In this document: in pieces, positions 15,054 through 23,223 of the stretch
How positions within the stretch are numbered: the stretch's first letter is position 1
Layout: each line of letters opens with the position of its first letter
Source: an uncultured Eggerthella sp.
Lineage (GTDB): Bacteria; Actinomycetota; Coriobacteriia; Coriobacteriales; Eggerthellaceae
NCBI GenBank assembly: GCA_959607715.1
Contig: CAUHNN010000018.1
Location: 1-27,101 of the forward strand
DNA length: 27,101 nucleotides
Direction of reading: 5' to 3'
Program-made: the position numbers and the translations under genes
Notes under the pieces: generated by a model
Told to the model about the DNA's origin: nothing
What the model saw: the letters and a program-made list of their open reading frames with translations, nothing else
The model's database searches: none

Positions 15054-15085
15054 CAGTAGCGATTCTGTAGATTTGGGCATATGCC

Positions 15086-15115
15086 GAGACGAGGGCGTTT
15101 TTGCGCCCTCGTCTC
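15086..15115 (+). promoter_or_regulatory. Intercistronic 12-bp hairpin between binding protein and permease genes
   Basis: GAGACGAGGGCG (15086-15097) pairs perfectly with CGCCCTCGTCTC (15104-15115) around a TTTTTG loop. There is no T-run after it, and the permease follows 43 bases later. Such hairpins commonly stabilise the 3' end of the binding-protein message or partly terminate, giving excess binding protein over membrane subunits. Confidence 0.75.
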
Positions 15116-15158
15116 ATGAAAGGGCGCGTTTCGACACGACGCTCAAAGGAGCTGCCAC

Positions 15159-16220
15159 GTGGGAAAATTCATCCTAAAACGCGTTGCGCTGATCATCTTC
15201 GTCCTCTGGGCGGTCGCCACCATGGTGTTCTTCCTCGTTCATGTGACGCCGGGAGACGTGGCCGAGGCCATCCTCATCCAAACGAGGGGGACCGAGGCGG
15301 TGACCCAGGAAACCCTGGACGCAGTGCGACAGAAATTCGATCTCGATCGCTCGATCTTCGAGCAATACGCCTCCTGGCTTGCGAGCGCCGTGCAGGGGGA
15401 TTTCGGCATTTCGTATCGATACAACATGCCCGTGAGCGACATGCTCGCCGCCCGCCTTCCCAACACGGTCTTGCTGGGAACGGTCGCGTTGGTGATCTCG
15501 CTTGTCATAGGCATCCCCCTGGGAATCGCAAGCGCGCTCAAGCACAACGGCGTGCTCGACCATGCGGTCCGCGTCATCGTGCTGGTCCTGTCGTCGTTTC
15601 CCGGCTTTTGGGTCGCGATCATGCTCGTGATGATCTTCTCCATCTGGCTCGGCGTCCTTCCCACGAGCGGAATGGGCACGCCGCAAAGCATCGTCCTTCC
15701 TGCCCTGACGCTGTCCATCGCGAGCATCGCGCAGACGACGCGCATGATGCGCACGTCGATGCTCGACGTGCTTGGCCAGGACTACATGACCGTGGCGAAG
15801 GCGAAGGGCATGTCGCGTCGCGACGCCATCGTCCGCCATGGCCTGCGCAACGCCATTCCTCCGGTGGTCACGCTCGTGGCGCTTCAAGTCGGGCACATCC
15901 TCGGTGGCGCGGTGGTTATCGAGTCGATTTTCGCGTGGCCGGGATTGGGCGATCTCTTGATCAACGCCGTGAACGCCAAAGACACTCCCATGATCGAGGG
16001 ATGTACGATGCTGATCGCGTTCGGATACGCCTTCTTCAACCTGGTGGCCGACATCGTCTATGCGGCGATCGACCCGCGCGTCAAGTACGTCGACTCCTCG
16101 AACAAGAGCGGCTTCGGTCGAGGCGGGCGCCTGCGCCGCCGTGCTTCTTGTCGCGACGAGGTAGGCGCTGCGTCTCGTGGCCCCGTTGCTTCTCTGGCGA
16201 AGAAGGAGGGTGCGCGATGA
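15159..16220 (+). CDS. ABC importer permease 1 (NikB/DppB-like)
   Basis: A 353-residue inner-membrane permease of the nickel/dipeptide class with six hydrophobic segments. The N-terminus FILKRVALIIFVLWAVATMVFFLVH is split over the TM1 typical of DppB/NikB, and the EAA loop lies in DYMTVAKAKGMSRRDAIVRHGLRNA (about 207-231), contacting the ATPases. The C-terminus ends ...YAAIDPRVKY, followed by an unusual 37-residue Arg/Ser/Gly-rich tail beyond the family's normal end. GTG 15159 follows AAAGGAGCTGCCAC. Its stop overlaps the next start (ATGA), so it is translationally coupled to permease 2. Confidence 0.93.
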   Translation: MGKFILKRVALIIFVLWAVATMVFFLVHVTPGDVAEAILIQTRGTEAVTQETLDAVRQKFDLDRSIFEQYASWLASAVQGDFGISYRYNMPVSDMLAARLPNTVLLGTVALVISLVIGIPLGIASALKHNGVLDHAVRVIVLVLSSFPGFWVAIMLVMIFSIWLGVLPTSGMGTPQSIVLPALTLSIASIAQTTRMMRTSMLDVLGQDYMTVAKAKGMSRRDAIVRHGLRNAIPPVVTLVALQVGHILGGAVVIESIFAWPGLGDLLINAVNAKDTPMIEGCTMLIAFGYAFFNLVADIVYAAIDPRVKYVDSSNKSGFGRGGRLRRRASCRDEVGAASRGPVASLAKKEGAR

Positions 16221-17077
16221 AATCGATGCTTCGTCGTCTTATCGACTACGTGAATCGCAAGAACGTCATATTGATCCTCGGTGCCGCGCTGTGCGTCTTC
16301 TTGGCTCTCGTCGCCCTGTTCGCGCCGTTTCTCGAGGTCCACGATCCGCTTCTCATGGACATGTCCAAGCAGTTTCTGCCACCGTGTGCGGAATATCCGC
16401 TGGGCACGGACAATCTCGGTCGCTGCATCCTGTGCCGCATCATCGAGGGCACGCGCGTTTCGCTTGTGACGGCATGCTGCGTGGTCGTGTTCTCGGCTGT
16501 TCTCGGCACGGTCATCGGGCTCATCTCCGGCTTTGTCGGCGGGTGGGTCGATACGTTGCTCATGCGCGTGGTCGACGTGTTCCTGGCGTTTCCCACCATC
16601 ATCTTCGCCCTTGCCGTCTCCGCCGTGCTCGGAAGCAGCCAGATCAATCTGATCATCGCGCTTTCGTGTGTGATGTGGACGCGCTTTGCCCGCGTGACCC
16701 GCGGAGAGGCGGTGCTTTTGAAGAACGAGGAGTTTATCGAGTCGGCACGCGCCATCGGCAATTCCACGGGGAAGATCCTCGTTCGGTATCTGTTGCCCAA
16801 TGTGGCGTCGAAGGTGATCGTGCTCGTGTCGCTCGACGTCGGCAGCGTCATTTTGTTCTGTTCGTCGCTGAGTTTCCTCGGCCTGGGCGCCCAGCCGCCG
16901 AGTCCCGACTGGGGCGCGATGATCTCGGAAGGGAAGGACTACCTGCGCTACTCGCCGTGGATGTCCCTCTTCCCCGGTTTGGCGATTTCGCTTTCCGCCG
17001 TCGCGTTCAACCTGCTTGGCGACGGTCTGCGCGATCGCATCGATCCCCGTATGCGCGAAGCGATCAAGGCGGAATAG
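16217..17077 (+). CDS. ABC importer permease 2 (NikC/DppC-like)
   Basis: The 286-residue partner permease has an N-terminal membrane anchor (about 17-38), the DppC-type segment PLGTDNLGRCILCRIIEGTR (about 62-81), five further membrane spans and an EAA loop around FIESARAIGNSTGKILVRYLLPN. It ends with the FNLLGDGLRDRIDPR signature of this family. ATG 16217 overlaps the previous stop and has an internal AAGGAGGG seven bases upstream. It forms the membrane channel with permease 1. An open frame extending far upstream of 16217 is an out-of-frame shadow of permease 1. Confidence 0.94.
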   Translation: MKSMLRRLIDYVNRKNVILILGAALCVFLALVALFAPFLEVHDPLLMDMSKQFLPPCAEYPLGTDNLGRCILCRIIEGTRVSLVTACCVVVFSAVLGTVIGLISGFVGGWVDTLLMRVVDVFLAFPTIIFALAVSAVLGSSQINLIIALSCVMWTRFARVTRGEAVLLKNEEFIESARAIGNSTGKILVRYLLPNVASKVIVLVSLDVGSVILFCSSLSFLGLGAQPPSPDWGAMISEGKDYLRYSPWMSLFPGLAISLSAVAFNLLGDGLRDRIDPRMREAIKAE

Positions 17078-17086
17078 GAGGACGAC

Positions 17087-18064
17087 GTGAGCGAAGCCGT
17101 ACAGAAACCTCTCGTAGAAGTGGCTCATTTGAACGTCGATTTCATGGTCAAGCGCGACCGCATCCACGTCGTCGATGACGTTACTTTCCACATCGACGAA
17201 GGGGAAGTTCTCGCCGTTATCGGTGAAACGGGCTGCGGAAAGTCCGTGACGGGCAATGCGCTTCTTCATCTGCTGGCAGAAAACGCTTTGTGCGACGGGT
17301 CCATCAAATGGCGCGGCCAGGAAACGATCCACATGAGCGATCGGGAGTTTCGTCATTTGCGCGGCACCGAGATCATGAGCGTCGCCCAGAACCCCGTCAC
17401 CTCGCTCGATCCGCTCATGGAGGTGGGGATGCAGGTAGGGGAGTGCCTGACGCATCGGGAAGCCGCCGTTTCGATGGAGAAATCGAAGCTGCGCTCCAAG
17501 GTGGAGTCGATCTTGAAGGGCCTCAAGCTCGGCGGCGAAGACGGCCACTACTCGTCGTATCCGTGCGAGCTGTCGGGCGGCATGTGCCAGCGCGTGCTCC
17601 TCGCCATGGGGATTATTTCCCATCCTCGCCTGCTCGTCGCCGATGAACCCACCAAGGCGATCGACTGGGTACTGCGCAAAAGCGTCGTCGAGACGCTCGT
17701 GCGACTGAACAAAGAAGAGGGCATCACGATGTTCGTGATCACCCACGACATCCCCTTTGCGCGCCTGGTCGCCGACCGCGTCATGGTCATGTACGCTGGC
17801 GAGATCGTAGAGGTGGGTCCGACGAACGAGGTGCTCGAGCATCCATGCCACCCCTACACGAAGGGCCTGCTCGACTCTGCGCCCGAGCGCGGGTTCAAGG
17901 TGATGGAGGGCCACATGCCCTCGTTCGTCGAGAAGAGCGAAGGGTGCCGCTTCGCCCCGCGCTGCCCCTTCGCCGACGCGGCGTGCGTCAAGCGTCCCGG
18001 GCTTGCCGAGATTGCCCCGGGCAGGACGTGCCGTTGTTTCCACCCCGTCGACGAAGCCCGCTAG
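17087..18064 (+). CDS. ABC importer ATPase 1 (NikD/DppD-like)
   Basis: The 325-residue ATPase shows Walker A GETGCGKS (46-53), Q loop in SVAQNPVTSLDP, signature LSGGMCQR (162-169), Walker B LLVADEPT (182-189) and H-loop VITHD. The C-terminal oligopeptide-type extension (about 250-325) contains HPCHPYTKGLLDS and four clustered cysteines (CRFAPRCPFADAAC and CRC), as in DppD/OppD where they can hold an Fe-S cluster. GTG 17087 lies 9 bases after permease 2 with AGGAGG overlapping the junction. It pairs with ATPase 2 to power uptake. Confidence 0.94.
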   Translation: MSEAVQKPLVEVAHLNVDFMVKRDRIHVVDDVTFHIDEGEVLAVIGETGCGKSVTGNALLHLLAENALCDGSIKWRGQETIHMSDREFRHLRGTEIMSVAQNPVTSLDPLMEVGMQVGECLTHREAAVSMEKSKLRSKVESILKGLKLGGEDGHYSSYPCELSGGMCQRVLLAMGIISHPRLLVADEPTKAIDWVLRKSVVETLVRLNKEEGITMFVITHDIPFARLVADRVMVMYAGEIVEVGPTNEVLEHPCHPYTKGLLDSAPERGFKVMEGHMPSFVEKSEGCRFAPRCPFADAACVKRPGLAEIAPGRTCRCFHPVDEAR

Positions 18065-18074
18065 GAGGGGTTCC

Positions 18075-18836
18075 ATGCTTTCAGTCAATCACGTGTCGAA
18101 GACCTTCGCCTCGGGTTTCTTTGGAACGCATCGCGCATGCGCTCTCGACGATGTATCGCTTCAGGTAGGCCCGGGAGAGATTTTCGGGCTCGTGGGAGGC
18201 AGCGGTTCGGGCAAGACGACGTTGTCACGCATTATCGCGGGTCTTCTGCAGGCAGACTCCGGGTCGGTCGTGTTCGAGGGGATCGACCTGACGCGCCTCG
18301 GCAAGAGCCAATGGAAAGACGTGCGCGCGTCGCTTCAGATGGTCTTTCAGAATCCCCAGAAAACCTTCAACCCTCGATTCACGGTGCGGCAGTGCTGCGC
18401 GGAGCCGCTTCGTCTGTATGGGTTGGCCGCTACTCCCGCCGAAGAGGAGCGCATGATCGCCTCTATGCTCGAGAGAGTGGGGGTCTCGCTCGACCAGCTC
18501 GATAAGTATCCCCACGAAATCAGCGGCGGCCAGGCCCAGCGCGTCGCCATCGCGCGCGCCCTCGCCCTGAAGCCGAAGCTGCTGATCTGCGACGAGCCCA
18601 CATCCATGCTCGACATCTCTGTTCAGGCTCAGGTCGTCTCGCTTCTGCGCTCGATCAATGCCGAGGAGGGAACGTCGCTTCTCTTCATCACCCACGATAT
18701 CGACGTGGTGCGCCACCTGTGTCATCGCGTGGCGGTGTTGAACGCCGGGCGCGTCGAAGAGCAAGGCTCGGTCGAAGAGGTCCTCTCGGCGCCGAAGACC
18801 CCCTTCGTCAAGGAGCTCGTCTCCTCGGCGCTCTAG
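18075..18836 (+). CDS. ABC importer ATPase 2 (NikE/DppF-like)
   Basis: The 253-residue ATPase has Walker A GGSGSGKT (41-48), Q loop MVFQNPQKTFNPR, signature ISGGQAQR, Walker B LLICDEPT and H-loop FITHD. It lacks the long C-terminal oligopeptide extension of its partner, as expected for NikE. ATG 18075 has AGGAGGGG five bases upstream and begins 10 bases after ATPase 1; a longer upstream open frame is not needed. It is the last gene of the operon. Confidence 0.94.
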   Translation: MLSVNHVSKTFASGFFGTHRACALDDVSLQVGPGEIFGLVGGSGSGKTTLSRIIAGLLQADSGSVVFEGIDLTRLGKSQWKDVRASLQMVFQNPQKTFNPRFTVRQCCAEPLRLYGLAATPAEEERMIASMLERVGVSLDQLDKYPHEISGGQAQRVAIARALALKPKLLICDEPTSMLDISVQAQVVSLLRSINAEEGTSLLFITHDIDVVRHLCHRVAVLNAGRVEEQGSVEEVLSAPKTPFVKELVSSAL

Positions 18837-19062
18837 GACCTGGCGTTACGGACTGCTTCGATGCAGGGCAAAACGGCGAGCTGCGCATCGAAGCGGTGCG
18901 AAGCTTCCGACGGCGCGCAAAAGCGATCGAGAAAAGATGAAGAAGCGCGGGCAAAAGCCTGGATCTTGGATGATGAGCCAGATGGAAACACTGGCTCTGA
19001 CCTGGGATGACTACGAAATAGGGTGATTGTTCCAACTATGGACACGCCCGGGTGCGTGACGT
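18837..19062. other. Non-coding spacer between the ABC operon and the ribosomal protein promoter
   Basis: No gene is supported here. Two perfect hairpins are visible: GCTTCGATGC/GCATCGAAGC (18855-18864 with 18885-18894) and GAGCCAG/CTGGCTC (18975-18981 with 18991-18997). The first begins 18 bases after the last ABC gene and may mark its transcript end, but neither has a T-run. Confidence 0.55.
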
Positions 19063-19091
19063 TTGACAAGGTATATAGCCGATGATAAAGT
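19063..19091 (+). promoter_or_regulatory. Promoter of the rpsL-rplW ribosomal operon
   Basis: A consensus TTGACA (19063-19068) is followed after exactly 17 bases by TAAAGT (19086-19091). Transcription should start near 19098, giving a leader of about 100 bases before rpsL. This is the only strong promoter seen before the seven-gene ribosomal operon. Confidence 0.85.
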
Positions 19092-19100
19092 TCATCGCTG

Positions 19101-19148
19101 CGTCTTTAAGGAGACGTGTGTTTTCACGTGCGTAACTGCAGAACGCAC
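19101..19148 (+). promoter_or_regulatory. Structured rpsL leader with overlapping alternative stems
   Basis: Three short stems follow one another at the 5' end of the message: CGTCT/AGACG (19101-19105 with 19112-19116), ACGTG/CACGT (19114-19118 with 19125-19129) and GTGCGT/ACGCAC (19128-19133 with 19143-19148). Neighbouring stems share bases, so they cannot all form together. This could be an autoregulatory leader, as ribosomal operons often have; the regulator is unknown. Confidence 0.4.
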
Positions 19149-19197
19149 CGAAAACAGAACAGGCATGCAGGAAACGAAAAGATAAGGAGTTGAAGTC

Positions 19198-19572
19198 TTG
19201 CCTACTATCAATCAGCTGGTCCGCAAGGGCCGCGCCAAGCAGGTCGAAAAGAAGAAGACCCCGGCGCTCAAGGGCAATCCGCAGAAGCGCGGCGTTTGCA
19301 CCCGTGTTTACACCACCACCCCGAAGAAGCCGAACTCTGCACTCCGCAAGGTTGCTCGTGTTCGTCTCGTCAACGGTATGGAAGTCACCGCCTACATCCC
19401 CGGCATCGGCCATAACCTGCAGGAGCACTCCATGGTGCTCATCCGCGGCGGCCGTGTTAAGGACCTCCCCGGTGTACGCTATAAGATCATCCGCGCTGCA
19501 CTCGACTGCGCAGCCGTCGATGGCCGCGCTCAGGCTCGCAGCCGTTATGGCGCCAAGAAGCCCAAGAAGTAG
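19198..19572 (+). CDS. rpsL: Ribosomal protein uS12
   Basis: S12 sits at the decoding centre of the 30S subunit. The 124-residue sequence has the conserved TTTPKKPNSALRKV and GGRVKDLPGVRY loops. K43 and K88, sites of streptomycin-resistance substitutions in other species, are both wild-type Lys, and D89, the methylthiolation site, is present. Translation starts at TTG 19198 with AAGGAG eight bases upstream; no ATG or GTG is available nearby. First gene of the str-type operon. Confidence 0.99.
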   Translation: MPTINQLVRKGRAKQVEKKKTPALKGNPQKRGVCTRVYTTTPKKPNSALRKVARVRLVNGMEVTAYIPGIGHNLQEHSMVLIRGGRVKDLPGVRYKIIRAALDCAAVDGRAQARSRYGAKKPKK

Positions 19573-19621
19573 TAACCGTTTTCCGTTTTTCAACGCAATC
19601 GCTTAACCGAAAGGAAGATAT

Positions 19622-20092
19622 ATGCCGCGTCGTGCAGCAGCAGTCCGCCGCGAAGTGCAGCCGGACGCTAGGTTCAACAACCGCTTGGTCACGCAGCTGA
19701 TCAACAAGGTGCTGTTGGACGGTAAGAAGTCCACCGCCGAAGGCATCGTCTACGGTGCATTCGATCTCGTTGCCGAGAAGACCGGCCAGGACGCCCTGAC
19801 CGTTTTCAAGAAGGCGATCGACAACATCCGCCCCACGCTCGAGGTCAAGCCCAAGCGTGTCGGTGGTGCAACCTATCAGGTCCCCATGGAGGTCAACTCC
19901 CGTCGCGCTACCACCCTCGCTATCCGCTGGATGGTCGACTTCGCTCGTAAGCGCAAGGAGAACACCATGAAAGAGCGTCTCGCTGGCGAAATCATGGATG
20001 CCGCTGAGAACACCGGCGCTTCCATCAAGAAGCGCGAGGATCTCTACAAGATGGCCGAGTCCAACCGTGCGTTCGCGCACTATCGCTGGTAG
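19622..20092 (+). CDS. rpsG: Ribosomal protein uS7
   Basis: S7 nucleates assembly of the 30S head and lines the E site. The 156-residue length is standard, with N-terminal MPRRAAAVRREVQPD and the C-terminal NRAFAHYRW characteristic of the family. ATG 19622 is preceded by AAAGGAAG. It lies 49 bases after rpsL and 14 before fusA. In E. coli S7 represses its own operon; nothing here shows whether that applies. Confidence 0.99.
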   Translation: MPRRAAAVRREVQPDARFNNRLVTQLINKVLLDGKKSTAEGIVYGAFDLVAEKTGQDALTVFKKAIDNIRPTLEVKPKRVGGATYQVPMEVNSRRATTLAIRWMVDFARKRKENTMKERLAGEIMDAAENTGASIKKREDLYKMAESNRAFAHYRW

Positions 20093-20106
20093 AGGCGGGT
20101 TGGAAC

Positions 20107-22209
20107 ATGGCTAAGATTCCTCTGCAGAACACCCGCAACATCGGCATCATGGCTCACATCGATGCCGGCAAAACCACCACGACCGAGCGCATCCTGTACT
20201 ACACGGGCAAGACGCACAAGATCGGTGAGGTCCATGACGGTGCCGCCACCATGGACTGGATGGCTCAGGAGCAGGAGCGCGGCGTTACCATTACCGCTGC
20301 AGCTACCACCTGCTTCTGGAAGAAGGACGACGTCGAGTATCGCTTCCAGATCATCGACACGCCCGGCCACGTTGACTTCACCGCTGAGGTCGAGCGCTCC
20401 CTGCGCGTTCTCGACGGCTCCGTCGCTGTGTTCGACGCTGTCGCAGGCGTTCAGCCCCAGTCCGAGACCGTTTGGCGTCAGGCCGACCGCTACGGTGTCC
20501 CCCGTATCGCCTACATCAACAAGTACGACCGCGTCGGTGCAGACTTCTTCCGCGCAATCCAGACCATGAAGGATCGCCTGGACGCACCTGCCGTCGCTGC
20601 TCAGATGCCCATGGGCGCTGAGGACAACTTCTGGGGCATCATCGACCTCGTCACCATGACCGCATGGGACTTCAAGGCCGACGACAAGGGCATGACCTAC
20701 CCCGAGCCCATGGACGAGATCCCCGCCGAGTTCGCCGAAGAGGCAGAGCTTCATCACCAGGAGCTCCTCGAGGCCGCAGCTGACTGCGACGACGACCTGA
20801 TGGAAAAGGTCCTCATGGAGGAAGAGGTCTCCGTCGAGGAACTCAAGGACGCCATGCGCAAGGGCACCATCGCCTGCAAGCTGCATCCGGTCTTCGTTGG
20901 CTCCTCCTACAAGAACAAGGGCGTTCAGGAGCTTCTCGACGCCGTCGTCGACTACATGCCTTCTCCTGTCGACGTTCCCGCCATCAAGGGCACCAACCCC
21001 GAGAACGGCGAAGAGGACGAGCGTCCTTCCGACGCCAAGGCTCCCTTCTCCGCTCTGGCCTTCAAGATCATGACCGACCCCTTCGTCGGCAAGCTGACCT
21101 ACCTTCGCGTCTACTCCGGTAGCCTCGAGTCCGGTTCCTACGTCATCAACGCCTCGAAGGACAAGAAGGAGCGCATCGGCCGTCTTCTGCAGATGCACTC
21201 CAACAACCGTATAGACATCGACGCTTGCTCCGCAGGCGATATCGTTGCCGTCGTCGGCCTGAAGAACACCACCACCGGTGACACGCTCTGCGCCGAAGAT
21301 GCCCCGATCATCCTCGAGTCCATGCAGTTCGCCGATCCCGTTATCGACATTGCCGTCGAGCCCAAGACCAAGGCTGAGCAGGACAAGATGAGCCTCGCCC
21401 TTCAGAAGCTCGCCGAAGAGGATCCGACGTTCCGCGTCTCCACCAACCACGAGACCGGTCAGACGATCATCGCCGGCATGGGTGAGCTCCACCTCGAGAT
21501 CATCGTCGACCGCCTGCTTCGCGAATTCAAAGTCGAGGCAAACGTCGGTAAGCCCCAGGTTGCCTATCGCGAGCGTCCTGGCCATGAGGTTCTCGGTGCG
21601 GAAGGTAAGTTCGTTCGCCAGTCCGGTGGCCGTGGCCAGTACGGTCATGCGATCATCAACATGTACCCCCAGGAAGCTGGCAAGGGCTACGAGTTCGAGA
21701 ACAAGATCGTCGGCGGTGTCGTTCCCAAGGAATACATCCCCGCTATCGACAAGGGCATCCAGGAAGCCATCAACTCCGGCGTTCTGGCTGGCTACCCCGT
21801 CGAGGATATCCGCGTTGAGCTCATCGATGGTTCTTACCACGATGTCGACTCCTCTGAAGCCGCCTTCAAGGTCGCTGGCTCCATGGCCATCAAGGATGCG
21901 CTGAAGAAGTCCGACCCCGTCATCCTCGAACCCGTCATGGCCGTCGAGGTCGAGACCCCCGAGGAATATACCGGCTTCGTCATGGGCGACATCCCCAGCC
22001 GTCGCGGCATCATCCAGGGTCAGCAGCAGCGTGGCAACGCCGTCGCTATTTCCGCCAAGGTTCCGCTGAGCCAGATGTTCGGTTATGCGACCGATCTTCG
22101 CAGCGGTACCCAGGGTCGTGCAACGTACACGATGCAGTTCGACAGCTACGAGCCTGTTCCCAAGGGCGTCGCAGACGAGATTATCAGCAAGGCTGGTGGC
22201 AATGCCTAA
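20107..22209 (+). CDS. fusA: Elongation factor G
   Basis: EF-G is the GTPase that drives ribosomal translocation and, with RRF, recycling. The 700-residue protein has G1 AHIDAGKTTTTER (16-28), G2 region RGVTITAAATT, G3 DTPGHVDFT, G4 NKYD and the domain IV/V segments (GGRGQYGHA, PVEVETPEEY-like, MGDIPSRRGIIQG). NKYD instead of the commoner NKMD is conservative. It is full length and follows rpsG by 14 bases. No tuf follows, unlike the usual str operon. Confidence 0.99.
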   Translation: MAKIPLQNTRNIGIMAHIDAGKTTTTERILYYTGKTHKIGEVHDGAATMDWMAQEQERGVTITAAATTCFWKKDDVEYRFQIIDTPGHVDFTAEVERSLRVLDGSVAVFDAVAGVQPQSETVWRQADRYGVPRIAYINKYDRVGADFFRAIQTMKDRLDAPAVAAQMPMGAEDNFWGIIDLVTMTAWDFKADDKGMTYPEPMDEIPAEFAEEAELHHQELLEAAADCDDDLMEKVLMEEEVSVEELKDAMRKGTIACKLHPVFVGSSYKNKGVQELLDAVVDYMPSPVDVPAIKGTNPENGEEDERPSDAKAPFSALAFKIMTDPFVGKLTYLRVYSGSLESGSYVINASKDKKERIGRLLQMHSNNRIDIDACSAGDIVAVVGLKNTTTGDTLCAEDAPIILESMQFADPVIDIAVEPKTKAEQDKMSLALQKLAEEDPTFRVSTNHETGQTIIAGMGELHLEIIVDRLLREFKVEANVGKPQVAYRERPGHEVLGAEGKFVRQSGGRGQYGHAIINMYPQEAGKGYEFENKIVGGVVPKEYIPAIDKGIQEAINSGVLAGYPVEDIRVELIDGSYHDVDSSEAAFKVAGSMAIKDALKKSDPVILEPVMAVEVETPEEYTGFVMGDIPSRRGIIQGQQQRGNAVAISAKVPLSQMFGYATDLRSGTQGRATYTMQFDSYEPVPKGVADEIISKAGGNA

Positions 22210-22251
22210 GCCGCAAGGCTTGGACACCCACCGCTCACTATGGAGGTAAAA

Positions 22252-22560
22252 GTGGCTAAAGAGAATATCCGCATCCGCTTGAAGGGTTACGATCATGAGA
22301 TCGTGGATCAGTCCACCAAGCTCATCGTCGACACCGCTCAGAAGACGGGTGCCAAGGTTTCCGGTCCTATCCCGCTGCCGACCGAGCGCAACCTGTACTG
22401 CGTTGTCAAGGGTCCGCACGTCGATAAGGACTCTCGCGAGCAGTTTGAGATGCGTACGCATAAGCGCCTGATCGACATCCTGGATCCGACTCCTTCCACG
22501 GTCGATTCCTTGATGCGTCTCGATCTTCCTGCTGGCGTCGACATCGAGATCAAGCTGTAG
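22252..22560 (+). CDS. rpsJ: Ribosomal protein uS10
   Basis: S10 belongs to the 30S head and, as NusE, to the antitermination complex. From GTG 22252 it is 102 residues, the normal length, with KENIRIRLKGYDHE and KRLIDILDP. The upstream ATG at 22240 is in frame, but GGAGG lies between it and the GTG, showing that GTG is the start. It follows fusA by 42 bases; a small AAGCC-GCAA-GGCTT hairpin (22208-22221) spans the fusA stop. Confidence 0.98.
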   Translation: MAKENIRIRLKGYDHEIVDQSTKLIVDTAQKTGAKVSGPIPLPTERNLYCVVKGPHVDKDSREQFEMRTHKRLIDILDPTPSTVDSLMRLDLPAGVDIEIKL

Positions 22561-22576
22561 GGGAGTGTGATATTAG

Positions 22577-23197
22577 ATGATTAACGCTATCTACGGTAAA
22601 AAGGTCGGCATGACCCAGCTCTTCGACGAAGACGGTCAGGTCATCCCCATCACGGTCATCAAGGCTGAACCCAACAAGGTTTGCCAGGTCAAGACCGCTG
22701 CAACCGATGGTTACGAAGCTGTTCAGCTCGGCTTCGGCTCCATCAAGGAGAAGAAGGTCAACAAGCCCATGGGCGGTCACTTCGCCAAGCAGGGCGTCGC
22801 TCCCGTCCGCTACCTTCGCGAGGTTCGCGTCGAAGACGCTTCCGAGCATGCCATCGGCGAAGAGGTCACCGTTGCCGCTTTCGCTGAGGTCAAGAAGGTC
22901 GACGTCACCGGTACGTCGAAGGGTAAGGGCTTCGCTGGCGTTATGCGTCGCTACAACTTCGGTGGCGGCCCTGGTGGACATGGTGCTCACTTCCATCGCG
23001 CTCCCGGTTCCGTCGGTCAGTGCGCTAGCCCCTCGCGTGTCTTCAAGGGCGTTCGCCTTCCGGGCCACATGGGTTGCGACACGGTTACCACCAAGAACCT
23101 TGAAGTTGTCCGCGTTGACGAGGATATGAACCTCATTCTGCTCAAGGGCGCTGTTCCTGGCGGCAAAAACGGCGTGGTTCGTATTCGCATGGCCTAA
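22577..23197 (+). CDS. rplC: Ribosomal protein uL3
   Basis: L3 initiates 50S assembly and reaches the peptidyl transferase centre. The 206-residue sequence starts MINAIYGKKVGMTQLFDEDG and contains the conserved loop GGGPGGHGAHFHRAPGSVGQ, whose Gln is the PrmB methylation site in E. coli. ATG 22577 lies 16 bases after rpsJ. Full length, third gene of the S10-type segment. Confidence 0.99.
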   Translation: MINAIYGKKVGMTQLFDEDGQVIPITVIKAEPNKVCQVKTAATDGYEAVQLGFGSIKEKKVNKPMGGHFAKQGVAPVRYLREVRVEDASEHAIGEEVTVAAFAEVKKVDVTGTSKGKGFAGVMRRYNFGGGPGGHGAHFHRAPGSVGQCASPSRVFKGVRLPGHMGCDTVTTKNLEVVRVDEDMNLILLKGAVPGGKNGVVRIRMA

Positions 23198-23223
23198 GTA
23201 CGGTGCGAAGGAGAATATAGATT

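Noticed and set aside
13365..15080. 571-residue minus-strand frame opposite the binding protein
   Set aside because: The lipobox and SBP motifs prove the plus strand; the minus frame has no identifiable features.
15101..16216. Long upstream extension of permease 2 in frame
   Set aside because: It reads permease 1 out of frame into a Arg/His-rich sequence; the ATG at 16217 with AAGGAGGG is the proper start.
16058..18088. 676-residue minus-strand frame opposite the ABC permease and ATPase genes
   Set aside because: Antisense shadow rich in His, Arg and Asp; the plus-strand genes are intact with strong ribosome binding sites.
20080..22461. 793-residue open frame on the minus strand opposite fusA and rpsJ
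   Set aside because: It is an antisense shadow of highly biased codon use in fusA; no homology-like motifs, no ribosome binding site, and it runs through an essential gene.
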